Shown in pieces: positions 44,693-56,000 of a stretch of 64,000 bases of DNA. The stretch's first letter is position 1. Every line of letters begins with the position of its first letter. Source of the DNA: Poteriospumella lacustris (Eukaryota > Sar > Chrysophyceae > Chromulinales > Dinobryaceae); the NCBI GenBank assembly GCA_008000375.1, contig SMOI01000058.1, positions 62,001 to 126,000 of the forward strand. Direction: 5' to 3'. Below the pieces are notes generated by a model. That model had not been told where the DNA came from and did no database searches. It was given only the letters and a program-made list of their open reading frames with translations. Both the position numbers and the translations under genes were made by a program.

Positions 44693-47600
44693 ATGAACTC
44701 CAATCTGGATGACTTCGACGACGACGACTTCGGGCTGTTGAGTGAAGACGAAGCCACCCCCGTCGATTATCTGCAGCTGCAGTTGGATTCATCGCCGTAT
44801 CTGCAAGGTGATGCGACCCAGGATGATTATGATAACATATTTTCCTTCACCAATCGATGGAAAGGGTGGGCGTTGCTCGCCTCCCCTCCTCGTGTGGGGT
44901 CCTCGTCGCGGTCGAAGTTCTCGCTCCAATCGCTGCGCCAAGAGTGGATCGATGTGGAAGCGAAGCGACAAGAAGAAAATGCGAAGACATCTGAGTTTGC
45001 CAGTCAATGGAAGTCGGTGTTGTTGAAATACAATCAGAAGCTGAGCAAAGCGGAAGAAGAGAAGTCGGCCTCACAGGCCGTGTCGGACGTGACGCCTTTC
45101 AACCCACTGTTGGTCGATTTACGAGGGTTACACGCGGAAGAGCAGATTCTCGTCGGCATCTGGAGACAATTAGGGTTGCCCAACGCACAGAATCTGGCGC
45201 AGCTGCAACAGGTGGTCGTGGGGTTCCTCGTGCAGCAGTCGAAGGCCACCCTCGTCGTCTTCGATCACGTGAGCAAACGAGCAGCGACCCATGTCGCGCA
45301 GTTGTTCTCCACTTTATCGGACTTGATGGGATTACTGGTGATTGCGGACATCACGATCGATGCGCACGCGTTGCTGGTGGACTACCCAGAGAAGGACCAG
45401 CACCTGGCGGAGCACTTCACCAACGAAGTGGCCGAGTTCTGTGACATTCTGAAGCTTCCCTGGGATATTGCCACGGAAAAGGAAAACGAACGAGTCTTGA
45501 TCAGTTCTACGACGTTGACCAATCGAGCCGCAAAGTCGTTGGCGGCCAACCTGTTGGGCTATGCGCCGGACAGTCTCTTCGCCAGCAGCCACGCGGCCAA
45601 ACACCACCTCAAATCGCCGTCGGGCTTCTTTGATGCGCAATTGGGTATGACCGGGAAGACAGACTTCGATGGAATGCCCCTGGAACAAAAGGCAGCCATC
45701 ATCGAGTCGATCGAGATCGTCGCGGAGCTGTCCGATGGAATTCCGGGTCTGCTCGCGTCGCTGATCCACGTGGAGCTGCCCGTGCTGCGGCTCTTGCAGC
45801 AGCGCCGACTGGACAGCAAGCCTATTCGCACCCGCCTCTTGAGCACGAGTCGGTACGTCAATGCCGGACGTGTCTTTGTGGCGGTAGCCAGAGTCGTCGC
45901 CGCGTTGGCGGACGTCTGTCTGGCGGTGGACAAGGATCGCCGCGACTTCCTCAGCGTGTTGCAGCTGCAGAGCTACCATCTCGACGGCGGCCATCCATCG
46001 GGGGACAACCACCACCCCACCGCCGCGGTCGAATCGTATGCGTCGTTGCTTTGCGCACACGATTTGGCCGCGCAGGGCATCAGCGACGCGTTCTTGGCGT
46101 CGCTGGTGTCCAAGGGCTTCCTCCTGCACCATCCACCGGCCCAAACGTACGTCGTCCCCTCGACGGTCGCCCTGGTCATCGCGCAGCTGTACCCCACCGC
46201 CACGACGTCTCACGAAGACGAACGCGCACGGACGAACGCCTTCCTCTTCCGCCAGCAGTGCGCCAACCTGGCGCACGACTTCCGCCAACACGTGGCCCAG
46301 CGGTGGATCCTCGCCAACGGCGATCTGCGCCTCGTCCCCATCAGCGTCGTCCAGCAACACATCGTCCTACGGAAGCTGGAGACGTTGTTGCCACAGCTAC
46401 AGACGGTGATCCACGCCGTCGTCACGAACGAGCACCGCCAGACGGCGCCGCTGGCCCACGAGGACATCGTCCAGGGGCTGTTCCTGCTGGTCACCGGCGG
46501 CGCCTCCGTCGTCTCGGCGTGGTGCTCGCTGGACACACGCCTCACCTTGCTGCAATCGCTGGCGTCGCTCGTGCGTTCGTGGACGGCGGACGATCTGAAG
46601 CGCTGCCTGACGTCGACGCTGCAGGTGTTGGCGTCGTCGCGGCACCCGGCGCTGACGGTGCATTCGCTGCTCCTTGACGCGGTCACGTTGCTGCAGGAGA
46701 CGGCGCTCGAATGGTGGTGGCTCGCCGGCGCCGACATCTTCACGCCGAAGCAGCTGTCGTCGCGTCTGCGACACGTGCACGCCCGCGGGCAGCGGAGCCA
46801 AGCGGCGGACGTCGTCGCGTTGATCGGCCGTTGGCTCGCCGTGTCGGGCCACTGGATCTCGGAGGCCACGACGACGTCGTCGCTCACGACCTCGTCGCGT
46901 ACGACAGCCGCCGTCTTCTTGCAACGCGAGCATCTGCTGCGGACGTTCAAACACCGCGTCTTCGAAGCGTATTTGCTGTCGGACGAGCCGTTGGACCGCT
47001 TCGAGCTGCCCGCGTGGCAGGCGACGGTCGATGAATTCGCGGTGCAGTTGCAGGCGCTGTCTGCACAGACCCGCGCGGCCTTGGACACTTTAGACGTGTC
47101 CCAGATCGACCTCGACGACGAATTGTCCCCGCCGCTGTCGCAGAGCGCTGCCGCGGAGACAACGACCGCGCCGCGCCCCTCGACGCGCCATTTGATCGAT
47201 CGACTGCCCGCGACGCAGCGCTTGCTCTTGTCGCTGAAGAACTTCCTCAAACACCGCTACGACGCCGTCCTCGCCTCGTCCACGCTGCAGAATGTCTCGT
47301 CGACCAGTCTGACGAGTCTGTCGTCACCGCTGTCGTCGGCGGCGTCGTCGCCGGAGAAGGCCGCCAGTCCCAGTGCCCGCTCTCCACGGCGACAGCCGTC
47401 GATGGAGACGACCAGCCGGCTGAAGGCCGAAGAAGCGCTCAAAGCGACGAAGCGGATGGACCTGTTCGAGTTGTCCATCGAGCACGTCGAGAGAGCGATG
47501 CTCTTGCGCATCGCGAGTGGCACGGCGGAGCTGCTCGAGGCCGCCAGTGGGTCGCTGCTGCAGCTGATCCTGCGGCGATACCCCAGCGGCGTGTTGAAGG

Positions 47601-50600
47601 CCGCGGCCGTGGCCAACAGCACCTTGGAAGGCTTCAGCGCGCCCTCCGCGGCGTCGCCCTTGGCCTTGCGCGGTCGGTTGCTCTTCTCCGCGTCGCTGAT
47701 TCGGTCGTTCTCCGCGTCGGTGGGGCTACCGACCGTCCTCCCCGCCGCCACTGCCGCGGCAGTGGACACCGCCGCGGCCGCGTCGCCGATGACGCTCGTG
47801 GGCGACACCGAAGAAGACCAGCTGCTCTGGACCGCGTATCTGCAGCGCCTGGCCGACGAGCAGGAGGGCCTCTCGCCCGCGCCGTGGCAGGCGGTCACCA
47901 CGGCGATGTACTCGCACCCGATCGTGCGCGAGGCCGAAGACCGCGCGATGGCGCAGATCCATCGTCTGCTGGCGGTCGCCGCGCGCTGCATGCGACAGGC
48001 GCATCAGGAGCACGAGAAGCTCTACCAGGTCGTCGACCTGGCGTTTCTCGACGAAGCGGCGGACGAGACCGACGAGGGCGCCGCGACGGCGGCGGCGTCG
48101 TCGTCGACGTGGCGCGATACGATGGCGCTGGCGAACATCAGCTCGGTGGCGATCGCCAACGCCGGCATCGTCTACGCGGATCTGGTCGCCTCGTTGACGC
48201 TGATGGGCGGGGCCTATGCGCTGGGCGACGGTAACGGCGACGGTAACGGCGACGGCGACGAGGACGAGGAGGAGCGACACGAGGCGGCCCTGGGCCACGT
48301 CACCGACGCGCGGGACATCTGCGACGACGCGGTGCAGATCTGGTCGCGCGCGTACAGCCAATACGCGCTACAAGACGCGCTGCCGCGGCTGGTCATCGGC
48401 TACGCGTATTACCTGCTCTACGAGCTGACCATGTGTCCGTTGCAGCAGGCGTACGCCCCCGCCGAGCGCTATTTGGGCCTCGTCTGTCACCAATCGCTAG
48501 AGACGCTGACACCCGCCGAGGCGGCGCAGCGGTTGGAGCGGCATCGTCACGAGAGCCAGGTCTGGCAACTGGCGTTTCACTACCAAGCGATGGCCTTCCG
48601 CATCCTGCGGCTGCTCGCGTGGCCCCGCCTGCACCGCGCGTGTCTGCAGCAGACGACGATCCGCGGCCTGAACGACTACCAGCGCGTCGCCCAGTACCAG
48701 GCCACGCTGCAGCGCGTGCTCGAGCCGAGTCGCAGTGGCAGCGGCCAGAGCAGCACGTCGCTGCCGGCGCCGATCCCGCTGCCCGAAGACGTCCTCGACA
48801 CGATGCACGCGATGATCAAGGCGCTGCAGCACGCGACGCAGTACGAGTACCACCGCCTGCGCCGGTCGCTGGACGAGGAGCTCCTGTCGTACTACGCGCT
48901 GGCGACGACCACCGCTGCCGCCGCGGCCGATGGCGCGGCCGATAGCGCGGCCGCGGCCACGACGCGGATCTTGGACCTGCGCTCGGTGGACGGCGGCGAG
49001 TCCTCGACGGCTACGACGCCGCTGACGGCGGAGGATCTGCAGCAGCAGCACAGCGTCTTCGCGCTGCAGCTGCGGCTGCAACAGGTGGCCGCGCAGCCGC
49101 TGCTGCTCGTCTACGTCGCGCGCTGCTACGACAGTTTGGTCGGCGCGCAGTCGGTCGCGGTGCCGCCGCTGATCGCCACCAACGTCGCGCTGCCCTTCGT
49201 CCACCCGCAGCAGACGACGACGACCGCCGCGGCCGCCTCGTCGGCCGGCTCCAGCGGCGGCAGCGGCGGCAGCGGCGGCGGCAGTGGCAGCGGTTCGGAG
49301 GTGACGAGCTCGGGCTACGGCCGCGCGATGGACCTGTACCGCTACCTGCTGCAGCAGTACCGCGAGCTGTCCAACCTCTGCTACGCGAAGGAGCTGTGGG
49401 ACGACGCGCCGCCGCCGCCCAACGGACGCCACCGCCACGGCGGCGGTGGCCAGCGGCGTCGTGGCGCGTCTTCGCGCGACGCGCCGCCGCCGACGCTGAC
49501 GCTGTGGGGCCACATCGTCGAGAGCGTCTTCCCGCACCCGTACGACTCGTTCTTCCATCAACCGGCGGCATCGGCGGCAGCAGCGGCGGCGACGTCGCGT
49601 GGAACCGCCGCCGCCACCGCCGCCGGCGCTGCGAGGTCCCAGCGGCGACGCAAAGTCGTCGGAGGCAACGGCGACGAGGCGGCGGGCGATGTGCCCACGG
49701 GCGCCCACGACGACGACGACGAGCGCCGCAGCGACGCCGACGCCGACGCGGTCGGCAGCGACGGCGGTGACGGCAGCGGCGACGACGACGAAGCGGTGCG
49801 CCTCGTCGAGGGCAACGAGCCGTCGTTGTTCCCGTCGGCGCGGCGGGTGCTGCGTCTGCGCGAGTCGTTCCCTTCGTTGGCGCTGCGCTTCGCCGACGCG
49901 CTGTACCTGCTGGCGCACGCGATCTACCGCGACGGCCTCACGCGGTACAAGCTCGCGCCGCAGCTGCACGACGAAATCGCCGCGCCCGTCTTCGCCCAAC
50001 ACGTCGCGGCCGTCACCGCGGCGCGGCAGATCTACGAACAGGAGCTGACGCCGCGCCAGTACTGCCCCATCTCGCTGATCGTCGTGCGGCAGTTGGCGCA
50101 GGCGCAGCAGCTGCAGCGCGACCTCGACGGCGCGCTCCGCAGCTACGAAGAACTGCTGCGGCTCTTTCTGGAGACGAAGTTCACGTCGCTGCTGGTGCTG
50201 GCGGAGATCTACACCGAATACGGCGACGCGCTGCTGGCGAAGAAGGAGTTCTTCCACGCGAGTCTCATGTTCCAGATGGCCATCGACCACTACCGCGACT
50301 ACGACAGCGAGCGACCCGCCGCCGCCGCCGTCGGTGACGAGGAAGGCGCCCCGCAGACGACGACGGCGACAGCTGCGGCGGGGGCAGCGGAGGACGCGAC
50401 GACAGGCGCCACCGCAGCCGCGACGGAGGCCACCGCCGCGACGCAGCAGCGGCGGCAGCGGCAGCTGCGGGGCATCGCACCGGCGGCGAGTTCGTCGTCG
50501 GTCGCACTCGACGGCGGCGTCGGCTTCGCGTCGTCGTCGTCGCTCGACCCGGCGACGCGGTCGCAGCGCGCGGCGCTGGCGCTGGACTACGCGTGGGCGC

Positions 50601-52861
50601 TGTTCGTGCCGGAGCATCTGCACGAGGCGCGCGTCACGGAGGAGCTGCTGCAGGCGCGCGTCGCGTGGAACCTCGCGGCGAAGGCGAAGGCGCTGTTCGC
50701 CAGCGAAGACGTCGAGCAGGCGCAGGAGCTGGCGGAGCAGGCGCAGCACCTGCTGGCGCTGGTGATGGCCTCGACGGTGAAGGTGCCCGACGTCGACGTC
50801 GTCAAGAAGGAGCAGCACGCCGCCCAGCGACAGCGACAGCGACGCGCGGTCGTCGCTGGCGACGGCGCCGGCAGCGGCAACGGCGACGATGAAGCGGCCA
50901 CCGCGTCGCACGACGCTGAAACCGACGGCGCATCGACCACCGCGACGACGATGACGACGATGACGACGACTGTCGCCACCGCCGCCACCGCTACCGTCGC
51001 CACCGCCGCCACCGCCGCCACCGCCGCGCAACGCCGACGCGCGCAAGAAGAGCGCGACGACGCCGCCCTCGACGCGCAGCTGCGCCGCGTGGTGGTGGTC
51101 TCGCCCGTGGCGGTGGACGTGTACCTGCTGCTGGCGCTGGCGCACTACCAATTCGACGAGTTCGACGACGCCGAGCGCTACTTCCACAAGGCGGAGACGG
51201 CCGTGCACGCGCTGGGCGACGCGGAGTCGCTGGCGATGGTGAAGATCTACCACAACCGCGGCGTGCTGCAGCAGGCGCGCGGCGACGCCGCCGAGGCGAA
51301 GCTCTTCTTCGAGCAGGCGCTGTGGCTGCTGCGGCGCCGCCACGCGAACGCGTTTTCGCAGTGGCAATCGACGTTGGAGGCGCTGGGCGACGTCTACGAG
51401 ACGCTGCAGGCCGCGGAGGACGTCGAAGCGGTCGCGCAGCAACGCGACGAGCTCGACCTGCGGCTGGGCACGTTGGAGCTGCGGCAGCGCGAGCGCACGC
51501 GCGACCTGGAGCGACTGCTGCAGGGGCTGTTCGCCTGGGAACAGGAGCAGCAGTGGCGGCTGAAGCAGTGGAGCGAGGAGGAGGCGGCGTACCAGGGCTA
51601 CGACGACGACGGCCACGTCGACGGCCACGACGACGACTTCGACGCGTCGTCGTCCTCGTCGGAGGACGACGCCGCCGATGGCCACGGCGACGGCAGCGAC
51701 GGCGACGAGGACGGCGGCCACGACGAAGACGGCGGCCTCGGCGCGCGACGCGGACAGCGACGGCGGCTGCGGATCCAAGCGACGCTGGCGGCGTCGTCGT
51801 CGTCCGATGGCGACCCGTCGTCGTCGGAGGACGACGACGCCTCGTCACACGGCGGCGGCGCTGGCGACGGTGGCCACGGCGGCGACGAGGACGACGCGGC
51901 GGCCGCGCGCCGTCGCCGTCGCGAGCGTCGTCGTCTGCGCCGCGCGAAAGAGGCGCGGCGCCACGCGCGTCGCGCGCGTCGCCAGGCGAAGGCGGCGGCG
52001 CTGCTGCGCCACCGACAACGCGCGTCGCAGCAGCAGCTCTCGACGCCGACGCAGACGTCGTCGGCGTCGGGGAAACGCGGCTGGTCCGGGGCGAACTCGC
52101 CGGTCGTGGGGCCGTCGTCTACGTCGCTGACGACGGCCGCCGGTGCCTCCGCCGCCTCCGCCGCAGCGGCAGCGTCGCCGTCGCCGTCGTCGTGGCAGGA
52201 GTATTTGAGTGCGAAGCGGGTGCACCCGGTGGCCAGCGTCGGCGTCGACCGCATGACCGTTGGCATGCTGCGCCGCGCCTTCCACGTGCTGCGTGAGCGC
52301 GCCGCCGCGACCGACCGCGCGACGGCGCTGGCGCTGTTGCCCACGACGCTGCCCTCGACGCTGCCCACGTCGCCGTCGTCGTCGGCAGCGGCGCTGCTGC
52401 CGCCGAAGGCCGCGTGGCCCAGCGTCGTCGTCGAGCCCGACGGCGGCGGCGACCATCGTCGAGGCGCGTCGCTGCCGCCGCAGTCACCGGCGCCGTCCTC
52501 GTCGCGTGTGGCGCGGCCGCCGCCGTGGCAGCAGCTCATCCGCCGCCAGCAGCACGCGCTGTTCCTCGGCACGCAGCAGCTCTACAGCTACGACCCCGAC
52601 GACGACGGCGACGCCTCGCCCTACGTCAAGACCACCGCCGCCTCCGCCGCCTCCGCCGCCACGGCGCCACCGGTCACCAGCGCCACCGCCACCGCCGCCG
52701 CCGCAGCGGCCGCGTCGACCGCGAAGAAGCCCGCGACCGGTGGCAAGCGCTCGACGTCGACGACGGCGACGACCGCGTCCGACACGGCGACCAACAGCGA
52801 CGCCGCCGACGACGAGGACGATCTGCCCGAGCTGCCGTCGGGCAACTGCGTCGTCTGCTGA
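44693..52861 (+). CDS. Giant single-exon protein, possible degenerate STAND core with TPR-like repeats
   Basis: 2,722 residues from ATG 44693, no intron needed over 8.2 kb. An acidic start (DDFDDDDFGLLSEDE) is followed at residues ~57-76 by WALLASPPRVGSSSRSKF, which sits where a STAND NTPase P-loop would be but lacks GxGK[ST]. Next come LLVDLRGLHAEEQILVGIW (~145), ATLVVFDHV (~185, Walker B-like) and LSDGIPGLLASL (~345, like the GLPLAL motif). Similarity to NB-ARC/STAND folds is my inference. Residues ~1728-1870 and ~2140-2240 contain TPR-like helical pairs (QLQRDLDGALRSYEELLRLF; YQFDEFDDAERYFHKAE; ARGDAAEAKLFFEQALWLL). Between them lie long Ala, Thr, Gly, Asp and Arg low-complexity tracts. 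The last four residues, CVVC, fit a CaaX prenylation box. GC content is extreme in the second half. Function unknown. Confidence 0.8.
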   Translation: MNSNLDDFDDDDFGLLSEDEATPVDYLQLQLDSSPYLQGDATQDDYDNIFSFTNRWKGWALLASPPRVGSSSRSKFSLQSLRQEWIDVEAKRQEENAKTSEFASQWKSVLLKYNQKLSKAEEEKSASQAVSDVTPFNPLLVDLRGLHAEEQILVGIWRQLGLPNAQNLAQLQQVVVGFLVQQSKATLVVFDHVSKRAATHVAQLFSTLSDLMGLLVIADITIDAHALLVDYPEKDQHLAEHFTNEVAEFCDILKLPWDIATEKENERVLISSTTLTNRAAKSLAANLLGYAPDSLFASSHAAKHHLKSPSGFFDAQLGMTGKTDFDGMPLEQKAAIIESIEIVAELSDGIPGLLASLIHVELPVLRLLQQRRLDSKPIRTRLLSTSRYVNAGRVFVAVARVVAALADVCLAVDKDRRDFLSVLQLQSYHLDGGHPSGDNHHPTAAVESYASLLCAHDLAAQGISDAFLASLVSKGFLLHHPPAQTYVVPSTVALVIAQLYPTATTSHEDERARTNAFLFRQQCANLAHDFRQHVAQRWILANGDLRLVPISVVQQHIVLRKLETLLPQLQTVIHAVVTNEHRQTAPLAHEDIVQGLFLLVTGGASVVSAWCSLDTRLTLLQSLASLVRSWTADDLKRCLTSTLQVLASSRHPALTVHSLLLDAVTLLQETALEWWWLAGADIFTPKQLSSRLRHVHARGQRSQAADVVALIGRWLAVSGHWISEATTTSSLTTSSRTTAAVFLQREHLLRTFKHRVFEAYLLSDEPLDRFELPAWQATVDEFAVQLQALSAQTRAALDTLDVSQIDLDDELSPPLSQSAAAETTTAPRPSTRHLIDRLPATQRLLLSLKNFLKHRYDAVLASSTLQNVSSTSLTSLSSPLSSAASSPEKAASPSARSPRRQPSMETTSRLKAEEALKATKRMDLFELSIEHVERAMLLRIASGTAELLEAASGSLLQLILRRYPSGVLKAAAVANSTLEGFSAPSAASPLALRGRLLFSASLIRSFSASVGLPTVLPAATAAAVDTAAAASPMTLVGDTEEDQLLWTAYLQRLADEQEGLSPAPWQAVTTAMYSHPIVREAEDRAMAQIHRLLAVAARCMRQAHQEHEKLYQVVDLAFLDEAADETDEGAATAAASSSTWRDTMALANISSVAIANAGIVYADLVASLTLMGGAYALGDGNGDGNGDGDEDEEERHEAALGHVTDARDICDDAVQIWSRAYSQYALQDALPRLVIGYAYYLLYELTMCPLQQAYAPAERYLGLVCHQSLETLTPAEAAQRLERHRHESQVWQLAFHYQAMAFRILRLLAWPRLHRACLQQTTIRGLNDYQRVAQYQATLQRVLEPSRSGSGQSSTSLPAPIPLPEDVLDTMHAMIKALQHATQYEYHRLRRSLDEELLSYYALATTTAAAAADGAADSAAAATTRILDLRSVDGGESSTATTPLTAEDLQQQHSVFALQLRLQQVAAQPLLLVYVARCYDSLVGAQSVAVPPLIATNVALPFVHPQQTTTTAAAASSAGSSGGSGGSGGGSGSGSEVTSSGYGRAMDLYRYLLQQYRELSNLCYAKELWDDAPPPPNGRHRHGGGGQRRRGASSRDAPPPTLTLWGHIVESVFPHPYDSFFHQPAASAAAAAATSRGTAAATAAGAARSQRRRKVVGGNGDEAAGDVPTGAHDDDDERRSDADADAVGSDGGDGSGDDDEAVRLVEGNEPSLFPSARRVLRLRESFPSLALRFADALYLLAHAIYRDGLTRYKLAPQLHDEIAAPVFAQHVAAVTAARQIYEQELTPRQYCPISLIVVRQLAQAQQLQRDLDGALRSYEELLRLFLETKFTSLLVLAEIYTEYGDALLAKKEFFHASLMFQMAIDHYRDYDSERPAAAAVGDEEGAPQTTTATAAAGAAEDATTGATAAATEATAATQQRRQRQLRGIAPAASSSSVALDGGVGFASSSSLDPATRSQRAALALDYAWALFVPEHLHEARVTEELLQARVAWNLAAKAKALFASEDVEQAQELAEQAQHLLALVMASTVKVPDVDVVKKEQHAAQRQRQRRAVVAGDGAGSGNGDDEAATASHDAETDGASTTATTMTTMTTTVATAATATVATAATAATAAQRRRAQEERDDAALDAQLRRVVVVSPVAVDVYLLLALAHYQFDEFDDAERYFHKAETAVHALGDAESLAMVKIYHNRGVLQQARGDAAEAKLFFEQALWLLRRRHANAFSQWQSTLEALGDVYETLQAAEDVEAVAQQRDELDLRLGTLELRQRERTRDLERLLQGLFAWEQEQQWRLKQWSEEEAAYQGYDDDGHVDGHDDDFDASSSSSEDDAADGHGDGSDGDEDGGHDEDGGLGARRGQRRRLRIQATLAASSSSDGDPSSSEDDDASSHGGGAGDGGHGGDEDDAAAARRRRRERRRLRRAKEARRHARRARRQAKAAALLRHRQRASQQQLSTPTQTSSASGKRGWSGANSPVVGPSSTSLTTAAGASAASAAAAASPSPSSWQEYLSAKRVHPVASVGVDRMTVGMLRRAFHVLRERAAATDRATALALLPTTLPSTLPTSPSSSAAALLPPKAAWPSVVVEPDGGGDHRRGASLPPQSPAPSSSRVARPPPWQQLIRRQQHALFLGTQQLYSYDPDDDGDASPYVKTTAASAASAATAPPVTSATATAAAAAAASTAKKPATGGKRSTSTTATTASDTATNSDAADDEDDLPELPSGNCVVC

Positions 52862-53098
52862 GCCCCGCCGCTGCCGCCGCGTCTCGTTCTCCGTCTCGAC
52901 CGTTTGTCCGTTACCCGTTGCCTTTTCCTGTGTCTCTCTGTGTCGCAGTGTGTCTCTGTGTGTGTCGCAGTGTGTCTCTGTCTGTGTCGTCGTTGCGGTG
53001 TAACACGCAGATCAAATGAAGCGACCGACCCACCGGGGCCTCCGATGCGAAGTGCGACGTTGTTTTACAGGCCACACAGCACACAGGCGGCGCTGCCG
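52862..53098. other. Short convergent intergenic region
   Basis: 237 bp between the two convergent GC-rich genes. Contains a tgtgtctctgtg-type simple repeat at about 52935-52990. Nothing else seen. Confidence 0.5.
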
Positions 53099-56000
53099 CT
53101 AGCGCGACGAGGCCTGCGACTGCGACTGCGACTGTGACTGCTGCTGCTGCTGCTGGAGCCAGACGCGCAGCGTGACCGCCGGCGAAGGCGACGGTGTCGT
53201 CGACGGTGTCGCCGGGCCACGACGCGGCGGCGGCGGGGCGACCCAGACGACGCGGTCCACCAGCGTCGCGTCGCCGTCGCCATCGGCGGACGGCGGCAGC
53301 GGCCACCGCTGCTGCTGCTGCTGCTGCTGCTGCTGCCGAAGGGTCGCCGCCATCGTTCGCAGGACGAGGCGTTGCCACCAGCGCTGCGTCTCCTCGTCGC
53401 TGTCGCTGTCCTCGTCGCCGCCCTCGTCGCCGCTGAGCCGCTCGGCCGCCGCCCAGTCCGCCGCCCAGTCCGCCGCCCAGTCCGCCGACAGCTCCTTCAG
53501 CAGGGCGATCGACCAGGCGTTGGCGATCACCACGCGGCCGTCGATCACCGTCGCGCCGCGCAGGACGAAGGCCACCGGCGCCGCGAGCAGATAGCGCAGC
53601 ACCTCCGCGTTGACCGCCGCCACCGCCGCGTCACCGTCGACGGCGTCGTCGTCGTCGGTGTCGGCGGCGGCGGCGGAGAAGCGCCGCTCCACGCGACGAC
53701 GCTGCGCGCGCGACACGCCGTGCGACACGCTGCGCACGGCGCGCCACATGTCGCCGTGGCAGCCGAACTGCGCCGCGGTCAGCAGCGACGCCGACGCCGA
53801 CGTCGACGCCGCCTCCGACGTCGCCGGTGGCCAGTAGACGGCCCGTTGGGCGTCCCGCAGCGCCGCCAGCAGCGGTCGATACGCCCGCGCCACGTCGCCT
53901 GCGAGCGCGACACGGTCCGGTGTCCCGGCGGCGGCGGGGAGCCACAGCAAATGCCCCGCGCGGTGCGCCGCCAGCTCCTGCCACAGCTTCCGACGCACGG
54001 CGACCGGGTGGACCGGGGCGGAGAGCAGCCACAGCGTCAGCGTCGAGAGGCGGTCGAGGTCGCCCAGCGTGTGGTTGCAGGCGTTGTCCACCAGCGACGC
54101 GACCAGCGTCAGCGCCGCGTCCTGGCGTCGTTTGGCGTCGTCCTTCGCCGCCGTAGCCGTAGCCGTAGCCGTAGCGGTGGTGGCCTTGGCCGCGGTGGTG
54201 TTGGAGGCGGTGAGCATGTGCTCGCTCGCGAGGCGCGCGAGGACGCTGGCCTCGACGTCCGCGACCAGCGTCGCCCCCCGCGCGAGACAGCCGCTCCACC
54301 AGCGACGGAGCACGAACGTCGCCGCCTGCGCCATCGCCGCGATGGCGTCGTAGACGACGCGCGCACCGTCGCCGTTGTCGCCATCGTCGCCGCTGTCGCC
54401 GTCGGCGTCGTAGTGGAGATACCAACGCGCCGCGGCCTCGCGGCGCAGGAGGCGCACGAGCTGGTACCACGCATAGCTCGCCGTCGCGACGGCGGTGGGC
54501 GCCGCCACGTCGCCGTCACCGTCACCGTCGCAGTGGGCCTCGTCGTCGGAGGCGAAGGCGCGCAGATGCAGCGTCAGCGTGGGCAGCGAGACGGTGTCGA
54601 GGCCGCGGAACGGCCACGTCGCCGGCAGCGGCCACGTGAGCAGCAGCTGCTCGCTCGGCGACGGTCCCGACGCCCCGTCGCCGCCGCCGTCGGCGGCGGC
54701 GAGGTCGACGGGCAGCGCCGCGGCCTGTGCGCGCAGCCGCTTCGCCAGGCGACGGTTGAGCGGCAAGCGCAGCGCGTGCCGCGGGTCGCCCACGAGCACC
54801 GCGTACCGCGCCTCGTTCACCGAGCGCCGCAGCGCGGCCGGGGCCAACGCCGAGCCGGCGGCGGCGGCGGTGGCGGCGTAGCGCCGCGCCAAGAGCCACG
54901 TGCGCAGCGGGTAGCCGAGGGAGACGCCGACGTTGTCGCGGAACACGCGCAGCAGTCGCAGGGCCGCGCGATCGCCCGGCCCCGTCGGGTCGACGCACAG
55001 GTCGCGGTACAGCGCCAGCAGTAGACAGCGCTGCGCCAGGCGACTCGTCTCCCGTCGCAGGAGACCGTCGCGCACGGTCTGCGCCGCGACGATGCTCGTC
55101 GCTGGGTCGTCACCGGCGGTGGCCGCCAGCGTCGTGAGCAGCGTCGGTAGGAGCCACCGCCGCGTCGACGGCGACGAGGCGGCAGCGGCGGCGGCGGCGT
55201 CGTCGACGGTGGACAGCGCCACGGCGTCGAGTAGCCGCTGCAGGCGGCGGTAGACGGCACCGACGCGCTCGTCGACCGCCTCAGCGCCCGCCGCCGTGTC
55301 GCGCACGTCGCCTGCGACGGCGAACGCGTCGTACTCGTCGAGGGGCAGCAGCGTCGCCTGTAGCGCCGCGTGCAGCGGTGCCATTGCGACGGCCACCGCG
55401 GCGGGGTCGAGGGCGGGCAGCGGCGTGCACCACGACGGCCACGCGACCGCGACGCCGTGACGCAGCGCCGCCAGCGCCGGTGACGCTGGCAGCTGCGCCG
55501 CGGAGGCGGGCGACAGGTAAAAGCGACGCAAACGGTGGCTGAGGTCGCGACCGAAGCTGTGCGCAGCGCCGACGGCCGGCGGCTCGGCGACCAGCTGCGC
55601 GACACACGTCGCCACCGCCGCGACCAGCGACGGCGGCAGCGCCACCGGCGCCTCGGCGGTAGCGGTCGCCACGGCGGCGTAGACGACGCGAAAGAAGAAG
55701 TCGACGCCGTACGCGACGTTCTGCTGCAGCATCGGCCCGCGACGCGTCGCCTGCGGCGTCTGCGTCGTCGTCGTCAGCTGCAGCGTCAGGCCGCGGAACA
55801 GCGCCTCCCACGGCAGCGCCGCCCACAGCGGCGCCAAGAGACGCGTCGTTTCCATCGGCGGCGCGGCCGACGACTTCTGCGAGGCCAACGGCGCGCCACT
55901 GAGCTGCGGCAGGACCCGGTGCACCGCGTGCAGCAGCGAGTGCTGGTGCTGCAGCCACAGGTCGCCGGGAATCGCCGTCGCGGAGGGGCTCTCCATCGCG

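Noticed and set aside
48497-51778. 1,093-codon minus-strand open frame rich in Arg, Val, Leu
   Set aside because: Antisense to the giant gene in extremely GC-rich DNA where stops are rare. Arg/Val/Leu low complexity, no motif, while the sense frame has TPR-like sequence.
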